Assembly: GCA_024233395.1 (NCBI GenBank) | Contig: JACKPR010000003.1 | Coordinates: forward strand, 372,001-436,000 | Reading direction: 5' to 3' | From: Chlamydiales bacterium | Lineage (GTDB): Bacteria > Chlamydiota > Chlamydiia > Chlamydiales > Simkaniaceae | Length of the DNA: 64,000 bases | Part shown: one piece after another, positions 26,101-34,002 of the stretch | Numbering within the stretch: position 1 is the stretch's first letter | How the letters are laid out: every line of letters begins with the position of its first letter | Program-made: the position numbers and the translations under genes | Notes under the pieces: generated by a model | Told to the model about the DNA's origin: nothing | Databases searched by the model: none | The model's input: the letters and a program-made list of their open reading frames with translations, nothing else

Positions 26101-26981
26101 ATTGCAGGTTTTATCGTCCAGGCTATCCGCCCTGGCTGAGTGAGAACAAAGGCCTTTCCTGTATATTGTGGAGATAATTCAATAAAGAGCCTTGGAGAGC
26201 GAAGAGAAAAAAGGATTTTTCCCTCTTCTTCAGCGTCTATTTGTGCATTGACGCTATCACCAAGAGAGGCTAAAAGAAGCCCTTGGTAATTGGGGTTGAA
26301 CAGGGTAAAAATGCGATCAAGACCTTCAACGGGAAAGTTATTAATTTTTGCTGTTCCTTCAAACCACTTTTCTATTTTTCCTTTGGCGCTAAAATCGCCT
26401 GAAATGCCGTCTTGTCTTGTTGTTCCATAGAGCTCGATCGATTCTATTTTATTCGCTTGGGGGATTTCAACATCCAGGGAAAGATTATCAATGGTCATTC
26501 CATTTTGAACGGATACAACACCATTTGAAACGACCAAATGTCCTTTAAAATCTGACCATATGGGGGCTTTTTTCTTCTTTTTTTTGCTTGGAGCTTTTTC
26601 TGTAGAGACCCACTCTTTAGGTTCTTTTTGAGAAAAGGTGATTTTAGGGGACTCAATACGGGTTGTCCCTATGCTTCCTCTGCGCAGGAGTAGATTCCAA
26701 AATGAAAGATCACTTGTGAGCTCATCAAAAGCAATGTGTCCCCCTTTATTATCTGAAAATTCGAGATGATCAATTTGCTGCTCCTGAAACCATCCCAGAG
26801 AAAGATCCTTTATTTCTAAATTTCCCCCTGTATTTTTTTCGACAAGGCTAATCAACCATCGCTTTCCACTATCCGTAGAAAGATAACTGGGGATTAAGAG
26901 AATACCAATGAGAAGGATAACTAAGATGCAGACAGGAATTCCAATCCACCACTTTTTTTTAGAACTTGTTGGTTTTTCCAT
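23142..26981 (-). CDS. Large AsmA/TamB-like membrane-anchored protein
   Basis: A 1279-residue protein with one N-terminal membrane helix (about 12-33, WWIGIPVCILVILLIGILL) followed by LVEKNTGGNLEIKDLSLGWF, the typical AsmA-type start. The rest is repetitive beta-rich sequence of alternating hydrophobic/polar strands with many LxGxxxxxxx and G-rich turns, consistent with a long periplasmic beta-groove. AsmA-like proteins are thought to carry lipids between inner and outer membranes. The C-terminal part (SGGNISLWFAPSEFNMQGGK, MTLGLTAQALRAALGI) resembles AsmA C-terminal domains. It lies 19 bp downstream of the Nudix gene in a likely operon. Confidence 0.8.
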   Translation of the reverse strand: MEKPTSSKKKWWIGIPVCILVILLIGILLIPSYLSTDSGKRWLISLVEKNTGGNLEIKDLSLGWFQEQQIDHLEFSDNKGGHIAFDELTSDLSFWNLLLRRGSIGTTRIESPKITFSQKEPKEWVSTEKAPSKKKKKKAPIWSDFKGHLVVSNGVVSVQNGMTIDNLSLDVEIPQANKIESIELYGTTRQDGISGDFSAKGKIEKWFEGTAKINNFPVEGLDRIFTLFNPNYQGLLLASLGDSVNAQIDAEEEGKILFSLRSPRLFIELSPQYTGKAFVLTQPGRIAWTIKPAIFNYFSPETLLQNDAQGELRLNSATLPYDKKFHFASMAAIGNLSFNDGNFLIKKINESVGVENLNANFSTKELNDLLSLNIIGRFNYQGKGKSGLEAAVSIQKALEKERLFPTLDLNIDNLPLALLDSWNKGSLAKYLGATLSGKIKKSDKQFNFSGKTPLLQFTDTTLIISDRAQMTDPSTFSYLLQPTLYENLTHPVKLNGTLKALSVPLNAKALLFSKSNFDLDVVTEKIDLKDLFSLGSAYFPSFAATIKGSSLETIDFNGNGQLNFSGGSLGESILGNALSFYTNGTLKEMDEIMISPLNITLDGKKFKGTIEAAIEKNLFILKNALKADFLLEPDQINPILSKESEYPLLSKATPLHIEIKPSQIPLKEADLAALSVKGSGRIESLSMINPSNRYPFEFRGVELDFDLDGKKGAHIVHFEGNALEENAPGGKLELTLSGKGKASELVSNPEKVKASLSQFSSQIADVLFQTRGQLPDMIGKTLDLKYEMGKIGDNQNIDIFINSPNLDLEGSFIAGKMLELRSPRKPLKIRWDISEKVYDAFRRWRSNGKPLTSNNSLFEIAGSGRLKIEVAPFSVPLKDQGEGFPKPDLNLYASHFDANVRIDDLQLKEARSGALTELKAFDFNIAKPKAGNAPLTFKFDGNVSPYGKGGRGKIEGTGKLEDFLSSAGSLDFSNVTTSIHAQVKNLPSVFIDALSNLDPSSNFPPSAFLGDLFNANFDAEVKKSQGKITMDVDATACKALFSGIISDGILYLHEPFKAVFTVTPQLNDVLDKGADLIVVAMEKPISLYIHDEGFAVPLKNLHIRNMNFKYGQLDLGQIIVKDVGSAGEVSSLFKMSSGGNISLWFAPSEFNMQGGKMYVDRTEILYNQTYQVCLWGKVKFPSRKVDMTLGLTAQALRAALGIQGIDDDYVLKVPVKGSFGNVKVDSGAATGKIAFLLARKHLAPRTGLFGQVLGAVGDLADDQSDVPPPKPPFPWQAKN

Positions 26982-27000
26982 TTTCGAACCTAATTCTATT

Positions 27001-27591
27001 TTAAACTGTTTTAGCTATAATATTTTTATACCACAGGACTCCAGTGATCGTTTTTGCATCGATGATCTCTCCAGTAGAAATCATTTGAACAGCTTTTTCT
27101 ACAGAGAGAGTAATCAGATCTATCTCATCGGTATCCTCACCCATTAATGGATCTGCGACTAACTTTTCAGCTAAATAGAGATGAATATATTCGGAAAGAA
27201 TTCCAGGAGCAGAGTAAAAACCTCCCAGATGGGTTATTTTCTCAGAACGAAATCCCGTTTCTTCTTGAAGCTCGCGGTTTGCACAGAAAAGGGGATCTTC
27301 CTCTTTTTCTAAAGTTCCAGCAGGAAGTTCAATCAAGATCTGCTTTGCTGCCCTTCTCCACTGTTTAACTAAAACAAGCTCACCCTTTTCATTGATTGGA
27401 ATAATAGCAACGGCCCCAGGGTGAATGACAAGATCGAAAGTTTTTTTCAGATGGTTATCATAAACAATTTCATCTCTAAAAACTGTGAAAATTTTCCCTT
27501 GATGAACCTGTGATCTCTTGACGGTTGCTTCTTTTTCTCGCTTTTCTTGGAGCTGAGAGTTAGAGACCTTTTCTGTATCACCTTCATTCAT
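27001..27591 (-). CDS. Nudix hydrolase, ADP-ribose pyrophosphatase-like
   Basis: A 196-residue Nudix protein. The Nudix box is GTLEKEEDPLFCANRELQEE (then TGF), matching GX5EX7REUXEEXGU. The downstream FYSAPGILSEYIHLYLAE fits the ADP-sugar pyrophosphatase subgroup. It probably cleaves ADP-ribose or a related nucleotide sugar. The ATG shares one base with the stop codon of the upstream gene (TAATG), so they are translationally coupled. AAGGA is upstream. Confidence 0.88.
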   Translation of the reverse strand: MNEGDTEKVSNSQLQEKREKEATVKRSQVHQGKIFTVFRDEIVYDNHLKKTFDLVIHPGAVAIIPINEKGELVLVKQWRRAAKQILIELPAGTLEKEEDPLFCANRELQEETGFRSEKITHLGGFYSAPGILSEYIHLYLAEKLVADPLMGEDTDEIDLITLSVEKAVQMISTGEIIDAKTITGVLWYKNIIAKTV

Positions 27592-28298
27592 TAAGGCATT
27601 CCTTCTTGATAGGGTGTGATTTCCCCTTCTCCCCTTACTTTTTGCTTTAGTATGATAGGTTTTGGTTTAGTATAATGAATGTGGCCATATCCAACAACAG
27701 AAGCATCAAGCTCATTAGTCGTGTTAACAATGGCTCGACCAGCCCCTTTGACATAAACCTTTGCATAATCAGATGTTAGATTTTGACCTAAATAGACTCC
27801 TGCTCCATCGATATAAATAATCTGTTCAATAACGTTACCTTTCAATAGAGCCTCAGAGCTTCCTTCGATAATGACTGCAATTCTGTGGAAATCTAAGTAT
27901 CCTTCAATAACAGAAGCTCCTTCCAACTCCATATTGATCATAAGCTGATCTCCTTGAAGTTTATCGATATCGACAGAAACGCTTCCTCTCAGATTGATTT
28001 TACTCAGATTCTTGACTTCTAATGTTCCCTTAATCGTTCCTGGAAAATGCCCGATAAAGAACTCACCTTTTGGATGAATATCTAAAACTCCACGATGATC
28101 TGAGATATGTATGTGATCAATAAGTTCTGAATCAGTTGTAATCGTCAACCGATCTTTTTCTCCTTGCTTGATCTCGATATTCCCACGGCCATGATAACTA
28201 AATTCTCTGAGGTAACTAAAATCATAAACCCTTGTAACTTCATGAGTAAAGCAAAAGGAGGAAATGGAGAATAACACAAATAAGAATACTGTTTTCAT
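27591..28298 (-). CDS. Secreted DUF2807-like (GIN domain) protein
   Basis: A 235-residue protein with a signal peptide (MKTVFLFVLFSISSFCF) and then a right-handed beta-helix-like pattern of short strands (GRGNIEIKQGE, LEVKNLSKINLRGSVSVDI, MELEGASVIEGYL, IEGSSEALLKG, IDGAGVYLGQNL, VKGAGRAIV) ending in VVGYGHIHYTKPKPIILKQKVRG, which matches DUF2807/GIN head domains. Function is unknown; it probably lies in the periplasm or outer membrane. The in-frame ATG at 28325 would spoil the signal peptide, so 28298 is preferred. Coupled to the Nudix gene. Confidence 0.75.
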   Translation of the reverse strand: MKTVFLFVLFSISSFCFTHEVTRVYDFSYLREFSYHGRGNIEIKQGEKDRLTITTDSELIDHIHISDHRGVLDIHPKGEFFIGHFPGTIKGTLEVKNLSKINLRGSVSVDIDKLQGDQLMINMELEGASVIEGYLDFHRIAVIIEGSSEALLKGNVIEQIIYIDGAGVYLGQNLTSDYAKVYVKGAGRAIVNTTNELDASVVGYGHIHYTKPKPIILKQKVRGEGEITPYQEGMP

Positions 28299-28451
28299 CA
28301 ATCTCAATCTATAACTAAACATCAAAAATAATGCGATAAATTTTAAATCGAAAGCACTATAATATAGCTAAAAACAACTTCAGAGTTTGTTTGGGTAGAA
28401 GAAAAAAGGATGAATCTCTATGTTCCGAAGTAGGAGCGGGGAAAAATCCCA

Positions 28452-29966
28452 ATGAAATTTCGTACGAAGTTATTCTATTCATTTATTGCTTTAGGGCTTA
28501 TGAGTACCCTTTTGGCCCTCTTTATTATTTATGGAGAGGCCTCTCGCCTTATTTTTGAGGAAATTCGAAGCAAGATTCTTTCTCTGATCATTAATTCAGA
28601 ACAATTGATTAATTCCAAAAGCCTTAAAGCTTATATCGAAAGTCGGGGAGAGACTAACACCTCTGAATTTAAACAACTTAATGAAGAGCTTTTAGAAATC
28701 AGGGATCTAAATCGTCGATCAGATATTTATGTCGAATATGTTTATTTGATTAGAAAAAATGATGATTTAAATCATTACTACTATTTATTAGATATTCAGC
28801 CTGAGAATCATAAGAAAAAAGCCCACTATGGAGAGTTATACCCTTCTCGCGTTGAAATCCCTTCAGATCTTTCAGCTCCCTTCGTAACAACCCACATCTA
28901 TTCTGATGAATGGGGAACATGGCTCACTGGTTATGCTCCGATCTATGACTCAGATGGAAAGAGGATTGCCCTTTTAGGGATTGATGTTAGGACCAAAGAA
29001 ATTTACTTAGAACTTGAAAAACTCCTTCTTTATGGTCTCGTTGCCTTTGCCATTTCCATTTTTGTGGCAGTTATCTTTGCCTATTTCTTATCCAAACTTG
29101 TTTCTTCTTCATTAGGAATGCTTTGTGATACGGTAAAAAGTATTGGAAAAGGAGACTTTTCAACGCGTAGTTGCCTTGATACGCGCGATGAGTTCAATGA
29201 ACTCTCTTTAGCAATCAATAACATGGCAAAAGGGCTAGAGGAAAGAGAACGGCTGAAATTAGGATTTGCTCGTTATGTTTCTCAATATGCTCTTGAAGAA
29301 CTTTTAAAAATGGATAAGCCCATTTCATTAGAAGGAGAGAGAAAAAAGGTCACTCTTCTATTTTCTGATATCCGACATTTCACGGGAATAGCTGAAGAAC
29401 TTCCTCCTGAAGAAGTTTTAACGCTTCTCAATGAATACTTTACTGAGATGATTGAGGTGATTTTTAATTATGGGGGGACACTCGATAAATTCATTGGAGA
29501 TGGAATGATGGTTGAGTTTGGAGCGCCTCTAGAGGATAAACTGCAGGAACTCCATGCCGTCCTTGCTGCGGTTCATATGCAGCTTCACCTTGATAAACTT
29601 TGTGACAAATGGGAAAAAGAAGGAAGGAGAAGGCTCAGCATGGGGATTGGGATTCACACAGGACTTGCGGTTCTTGGAAATATTGGTTCTGAACTCCGAA
29701 TGGAATATACGGCAATTGGAGACACTGTCAATGTTGCATCTCGATTAGAGCGCTTCACAAAGAAGATTGAAAAGCCAATCATTGTCTCTAAAACAGTCTA
29801 TGAGAAAGTCAAAGATCATTTTATTTTCGAAGACTTAAAAGAAATAGAAATTCCAGGAAGAAAGGGGATTATTCAAGCCTACTCTCTTGATCCTTATGCG
29901 CAAAAAGATCTCCATCAACTTAAGTTGATTCATGATCAACATAAAATTCCTGAAGAGCATGAATAA
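28452..29966 (+). CDS. Membrane-bound class III adenylate cyclase
   Basis: A 504-residue receptor-type cyclase making cAMP from ATP. Helix 1 (about 8-28), a periplasmic sensor region of about 160 residues with a Cache/PAS-like end (GYAPIYDSDGKRIALLGIDVR), helix 2 (about 192-214), a HAMP linker (about 214-265) and a catalytic domain (about 297-480). Catalytic residues are visible: metal aspartates D306 (FSDIRHF) and D350 (KFIGDGMM), adenine-selecting K346 and D424 (AIGDTVNVASR), and transition-state N427 and R431. All are in place, so it should be active. The signal sensed is unknown. Confidence 0.9.
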   Translation: MKFRTKLFYSFIALGLMSTLLALFIIYGEASRLIFEEIRSKILSLIINSEQLINSKSLKAYIESRGETNTSEFKQLNEELLEIRDLNRRSDIYVEYVYLIRKNDDLNHYYYLLDIQPENHKKKAHYGELYPSRVEIPSDLSAPFVTTHIYSDEWGTWLTGYAPIYDSDGKRIALLGIDVRTKEIYLELEKLLLYGLVAFAISIFVAVIFAYFLSKLVSSSLGMLCDTVKSIGKGDFSTRSCLDTRDEFNELSLAINNMAKGLEERERLKLGFARYVSQYALEELLKMDKPISLEGERKKVTLLFSDIRHFTGIAEELPPEEVLTLLNEYFTEMIEVIFNYGGTLDKFIGDGMMVEFGAPLEDKLQELHAVLAAVHMQLHLDKLCDKWEKEGRRRLSMGIGIHTGLAVLGNIGSELRMEYTAIGDTVNVASRLERFTKKIEKPIIVSKTVYEKVKDHFIFEDLKEIEIPGRKGIIQAYSLDPYAQKDLHQLKLIHDQHKIPEEHE

Positions 29967-30061
29967 AAACTCTTCTTTTTCTTTTTTCAATTGAATTTTA
30001 CTATAGACATGACTACTCTATGATGCGGTTTAAAAATGGGATAATTTAAACTGTTTTATCT

Positions 30062-30094
30062 ATGAACCTATTCTGAATAAAAGGATAGGTTCAT
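30062..30094. repeat. Short hairpin made of two repeat ends
   Basis: ATGAACCTATTC at 30062-30073 faces GGATAGGTTCAT at 30083-30094 with a 9-base loop. The ends are those of elements A and B, with no interior, so this is either a deletion derivative or the minimal form. It lies between the cyclase gene and the next unknown gene. Confidence 0.55.
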
Positions 30095-30135
30095 ATCCCG
30101 TTTTTGCAGATACCACAACAATCATGGAGACTAAA

Positions 30136-31374
30136 ATGGCCGCTCTTTCTTCTCATCTCAGTGCCCCGCAGCAACAAAATATGGCACCGATCCTTTCTCA
30201 AATCGATCCCTCATACACACAGATTTGTTTGCTGGGTAGCGGAGTTGAACTTCGAGAAATCCAAATTATTTTGAATACCATTAAAAATGTTTGGGCAATA
30301 AGAGACACAGAAAAAAGCACCTATATTCTAAAAAAGTATCAAGGGATACGGTGGGAAATTTATAAAGATGCGATAGCGGATGAAAACAGATTGCTCGGTT
30401 ACTGCGTAGTGACAAAAGTGTTTTATGGAGTACACAAAAACTCTGTCGAGTTTTACCGCATGATTAGCTCTTTTCAAGCTCCTTTAACCATGAGGGAAAT
30501 GTTTAAAATGCAAGGGCATTATCGCGATCCTAAAAAGGCGAGTATTGCACATGATCTTACACCCTTCCAGTTTGCTCCCCCCCCAATTGTATGTGATACG
30601 GGTCATGATCCGATCATATTAGACTCTCCAGTCAAATATTTGCCTCAAACAATGGAATTAGCACCTGATGAATTTTTAAAGGAGTTGATTCAAGGGAATC
30701 GAGGACTTTTTTTTGGACATACCCACACTCAAGTCGAGGGGATTACTAAGTTCTTATCAAACAAGATGAAGCAGCTTAAAGAGTTTGGTGTTAAGCATGT
30801 GTATCTTGAACTTCCAGCATCACGTTTGCATCAAGCTTTTACACTCTTCAATGCTGAAGAAACAGGAAACACAGGAAAAGCCTTAGTGATGCTAAAAGAG
30901 TCTCTGACAAGGGTCGATGTGGAGGGTTTGGACCCTCTATTAAAGCTTTGTTTGTATGCAAAAATGAATGAAATTGAGGTATGGCCTGTAGATATGACGT
31001 TTGATTTTTCAAAGATGACCTCTCCAGAATTGCTTGTGGATCAAAGGGATCAAGTCATGACTAAAAATACTAGATATTATGCGGCTTCACTTCAAGAAGG
31101 TGAAAAATATATTGGTCTCTTTGGCCTTGCCCATCACCAAGTAGCCACATCTCTTTCTATCCCTAATATCAAAATATGGAGTTGCAATAGTGAAGGAGAG
31201 AGTTGCAATAGTGAAGAAGCGCCGGTTGATCCGGAATTATTTGAGATGCAAAAATCGGTTTATGAGCAGCTAAGCAAAGAGAAAGTCGTGCAGATGGAAG
31301 AGGGGCATGATCTTGTACTTATCATTGATACTGACAATAAAACATTCATCTTTAAAAGGGAGAGCAAAGAGTAA
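30136..31374 (+). CDS. Unknown protein with possible ChaN/EreA-like domain
   Basis: A 412-residue protein from ATG 30136, favoured over 30124 because GGAG lies 6-7 bases upstream. The middle and end recall the ChaN/EreA/TraB-type fold: LFFGHTHTQVEGITKFLSNK, KHVYLELPASRL, IEVWPVDM and, near the end, NTRYYAASLQEGEKYIGLFG with LAHHQ. In that superfamily, paired histidine/glutamate residues at such positions bind metal or heme. Similarity is only at motif level. Near residue 355 a 21-bp tandem duplication gives SCNSEGE-SCNSEEA. It could be an effector. Confidence 0.65.
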   Translation: MAALSSHLSAPQQQNMAPILSQIDPSYTQICLLGSGVELREIQIILNTIKNVWAIRDTEKSTYILKKYQGIRWEIYKDAIADENRLLGYCVVTKVFYGVHKNSVEFYRMISSFQAPLTMREMFKMQGHYRDPKKASIAHDLTPFQFAPPPIVCDTGHDPIILDSPVKYLPQTMELAPDEFLKELIQGNRGLFFGHTHTQVEGITKFLSNKMKQLKEFGVKHVYLELPASRLHQAFTLFNAEETGNTGKALVMLKESLTRVDVEGLDPLLKLCLYAKMNEIEVWPVDMTFDFSKMTSPELLVDQRDQVMTKNTRYYAASLQEGEKYIGLFGLAHHQVATSLSIPNIKIWSCNSEGESCNSEEAPVDPELFEMQKSVYEQLSKEKVVQMEEGHDLVLIIDTDNKTFIFKRESKE

Positions 31375-31442
31375 AAATACTTGCGTTTAGTTGCGATATT
31401 TCCTATGAAGGGAAAAAATGTGTTTTAAGAAGGAATGATTAC

Positions 31443-31910
31443 ATGAAGCAACAAACTATTCGAACGATTGTAACGCTTTCTAATTTTGGATATATCGGAG
31501 CCTGTATCGTTCTTTATCTAATCGCTCTTTGTATTCTTGTTTCTGCAGTTTATGGAATTATCACTGATATGACTTCAGGAAGCTATACCGTTTATAAACT
31601 TCTCGATGAAGTGGGTCTTATCGTTTTCTCAATGGCTGTTATCGATGTTGGCAAATATCTCATGCTCGAAGAAGTGATCCGAAAAGGCCAAAGAGAAAAG
31701 CCCCCAAAAGAAACACGTAAAACACTTACAAAATTTGGGATTATCATTGCTTCAGCATTATCGCTGGAAGGTCTTGTCCTAACCATTGAAGTTGCAAAGC
31801 AAGATGTGACAAAAATCGCTTACCCTGTGATGGTCCTATTATCAGCCACTTTATTTATTGTGGGGATTGGGATTTATCAGGTGCTGAACTCTCGGGCTGA
31901 GAAGAAGTAA
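31443..31910 (+). CDS. Four-helix integral membrane protein
   Basis: A 155-residue hydrophobic protein with about four transmembrane helices: residues about 12-38, 52-72 (LLDEVGLIVFSMAVIDVGKYLM), 95-115 and 127-148. AAGGA is 7 bases before the ATG. No motif that names a function. The last 56 bp overlap the 3' end of the opposite-strand gene. Confidence 0.7.
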   Translation: MKQQTIRTIVTLSNFGYIGACIVLYLIALCILVSAVYGIITDMTSGSYTVYKLLDEVGLIVFSMAVIDVGKYLMLEEVIRKGQREKPPKETRKTLTKFGIIIASALSLEGLVLTIEVAKQDVTKIAYPVMVLLSATLFIVGIGIYQVLNSRAEKK

Positions 31911-32520
31911 CTTCCACTTTTTCGGGATTAAAGTTTGCAATAAAGTTTGCTAGGTGATCTTGGACTTGGCTATGAAGCTCTAGGGGATAAGTCATTTCAA
32001 CTTTATAAAGAATATTTCCGACCAGGATTAGAGTTCCTGCTGTCTCAACTTGATTTGTTTTAGCAACAGTATAATGCTCGTAGTCAAGGGCAGGAAAGGA
32101 CTTAAATATTGTCGAATCTTTCCCGACTAGTTCAGTCTTTCCTAGTTCCTTCATAATAACCTTTAAAGCACCTCCTAAAACAAGGCTATTTCCATACTTT
32201 AGCCAAGCATCTGGAAGGGTGGTGTAACTGATCGAAAAAAGAACATCATTTTCCATTTCACAAAGGAATTCTTTATAGGGAAGAAAATTATCACTTCCAG
32301 GGATAGGTAGATCTCTACTGCTTGTTTTGGGTTTCATTGGAAAAGAGGCGGAAAAATGTTCATCTTTAGGGTTGAAGCTCATCCACTTCTTAAACTCATC
32401 ATTTTTTACAACTCTATGTATGTTAAGTTTACGTTGCTCAGGCTTGCTAGTATGGGTATAAAAATAAAAACCACCAAAACCAATTAAAGTTGCAATTAAA
32501 ATTAGAACAATTTTTCTCAT
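31855..32520 (-). CDS. Unknown exported or membrane-anchored protein
   Basis: A 221-residue protein with an N-terminal hydrophobic helix (about 3-22, IVLILIATLIGFGGFYFY) serving as anchor or signal peptide, then a globular domain. FSASFPMKPKTSS near residue 58, SISYTTLPDAW and YKVEMTYPLELHSQVQDHLANFIANF resemble a family of about 150-residue periplasmic domains that share an FxVxFPxxP start, but I cannot name it with certainty. The C-terminal tail is Ser/Pro-rich. Its last 56 bp, coding that tail, are antisense to the four-helix protein gene. Confidence 0.65.
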   Translation of the reverse strand: MRKIVLILIATLIGFGGFYFYTHTSKPEQRKLNIHRVVKNDEFKKWMSFNPKDEHFSASFPMKPKTSSRDLPIPGSDNFLPYKEFLCEMENDVLFSISYTTLPDAWLKYGNSLVLGGALKVIMKELGKTELVGKDSTIFKSFPALDYEHYTVAKTNQVETAGTLILVGNILYKVEMTYPLELHSQVQDHLANFIANFNPEKVEVTSSQPESSAPDKSQSPQ

Positions 32521-32590
32521 AACTCTTTCCTTAAAAATTTTTTAATATAATAGTCCATTAGTGAATAAGTTTCAACTAAAGCTATTATTT

Positions 32591-32755
32591 AATCTCAGTA
32601 TACGAAAATTTTTTAATTTATGAGACGACTACGTCTTCGAAAAACTTCCTTTCTTCCTTATACATAGCGCTTTCGGTTATGCATTGTGTCACTCAAGAAA
32701 GTTTATCATTGCCTCGCTCGCCTTCTAAACTAAAAAATTATCGTACACTGAGATT
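32591..32755. repeat. Palindromic MITE-like element C (165 bp)
   Basis: Ends are AATCTCAGTATACGAAAATT at 32591 onward and its near-perfect inverse ending at 32755; about 28 of 31 positions match. The interior also pairs in part: CTTTCTT with AAGAAAG, and CATAGCGC with a loop to TTATG. Same length as elements A, D and E but unrelated in end sequence. It fills the 270-bp gap between the unknown exported protein and the PspC-like gene. Confidence 0.7.
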
Positions 32756-32790
32756 TGATTCAAAATTATTACTGAATAAGTAAAGGGAAA

Positions 32791-33198
32791 TTATACCTGG
32801 TCTTCAGGCTTTTCTGGAATGATGACAACCCCAATAATATAGGTAATAATTACTGGAAAAAAGCCTGTAGGAATAAAAGCAATAATGGTGACAAGTCGAA
32901 CAATAATAGGATCTATTTTAAGAGCTTCAGCAATGCCCCCGCAAATGCCTGCGATTTTGCGGTCTCGAACAGAGCGATAAAGGCGGCGACAATCATACTG
33001 GATATAGGTAGGAGGACCTAGAGGCATTAACATCCAAGCAATGATGTATAGGACAACAAGGGGGAGAAAGGCTGTAATGACACAGATAAAAACTGCTAAT
33101 AGGCGAATGATTGTCGGATCCATCCCGAGAAATTGTCCAATTCCTCCACAGACACCTGCGACTTTTTTATCCCATCTATCTCGATATAACCTTTTCAT
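32791..33198 (-). CDS. Tandem PspC-domain membrane protein
   Basis: A 135-residue protein with two PspC repeats, each LYRxxxDxKxAGxCGGIxxxLxxDPxIxRL followed by one or two hydrophobic helices (repeat 1 about 3-65, repeat 2 about 75-130). PspC domains sense envelope stress in phage-shock systems; two domains in one small protein is less common. ATG 33198 is used because the domain starts at MKRLYRDRWDKK; the 33219 alternative adds a non-conserved leader. No pspA is nearby. Confidence 0.85.
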   Translation of the reverse strand: MKRLYRDRWDKKVAGVCGGIGQFLGMDPTIIRLLAVFICVITAFLPLVVLYIIAWMLMPLGPPTYIQYDCRRLYRSVRDRKIAGICGGIAEALKIDPIIVRLVTIIAFIPTGFFPVIITYIIGVVIIPEKPEDQV

Positions 33199-33222
33199 AT
33201 TCTTAGTATGATAAAACAAGTT

Positions 33223-34002
33223 TTAAGTTTCAAATGGAACAGGGGATTTAAACGACATTTTTTTGTGGGTGACGGGATGAATAAAGTCTAGAGCATAAGC
33301 ATGCAGATGAAGACGGCCACTCGAAGTGTCTCCATACTTTTGATCCCCAAGAATCGGATAGCCCGCTGCTAAGGCTTGAGCACGGATTTGATTTTTCTTT
33401 CCTGTTTCTAAAATCAATTGAAGGGCCGTTGTCTTTCCGCGATTATTGAGCACTGTATAGTGAGTGATGGCTAAGTCTCCTTTTGGGTGAGGGCGAACAA
33501 AATAATTTGCATCTTCAAGGAGGCGACACTTCCAGGTCCCCGAACCCTCTATTTTCCCACGAACAATCGCTCTGTATTCTCTGTGAATGGAGTGGGTATG
33601 AAATTGTTCTTTAAGACCCTCGCGTGCAATGTCCGATAGAGCCATGACCATGACTCCTGAAGTTTCGCGATCTAGACGATGAACGGGGAAAACACGTCGA
33701 AACTCTTTTTTTAAAACTCCATGAACTGTTTCTTCAGTTTCAAATGCTGTCGCAACGCTCAAAATACCTTCAGGCTTATTCACAACAATAAGATCTCGAT
33801 CTTCATAGAGAACTTCGATGTCTAGATTGAGAAACTTTTGCTTGTCCATTAAACGGATAAGAGCTTGTTCACTGACTTCTTGATGAGGCTCTAAAGCTTT
33901 TTGGCCATCTACTCGAATACGTCCTGCTTTTATCCATTTTTTCAGGGTTGACTTTGAGCTATCAGGAAATTCAAGGACAAGACGTTCTAAAAGCTGTGGC
34001 AT
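33223..34002 (-). CDS. RluA-family pseudouridine synthase
   Basis: A 259-residue enzyme converting uridine to pseudouridine in rRNA or tRNA. An N-terminal S4 RNA-binding domain (about 1-50, LKKWIKAGRIRVDGQ) is followed by the catalytic domain with motif VHRLDRETSGVMVMAL (catalytic Asp about 111), IHREYRAIVRG, and GKKNQIRAQALAAGYPILGDQKYG. The exact target (RluC/D type) is not decidable. The start overlaps the HIT gene by 16 bp, with AGGAG upstream inside that gene. Confidence 0.9.
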   Translation of the reverse strand: MPQLLERLVLEFPDSSKSTLKKWIKAGRIRVDGQKALEPHQEVSEQALIRLMDKQKFLNLDIEVLYEDRDLIVVNKPEGILSVATAFETEETVHGVLKKEFRRVFPVHRLDRETSGVMVMALSDIAREGLKEQFHTHSIHREYRAIVRGKIEGSGTWKCRLLEDANYFVRPHPKGDLAITHYTVLNNRGKTTALQLILETGKKNQIRAQALAAGYPILGDQKYGDTSSGRLHLHAYALDFIHPVTHKKMSFKSPVPFET

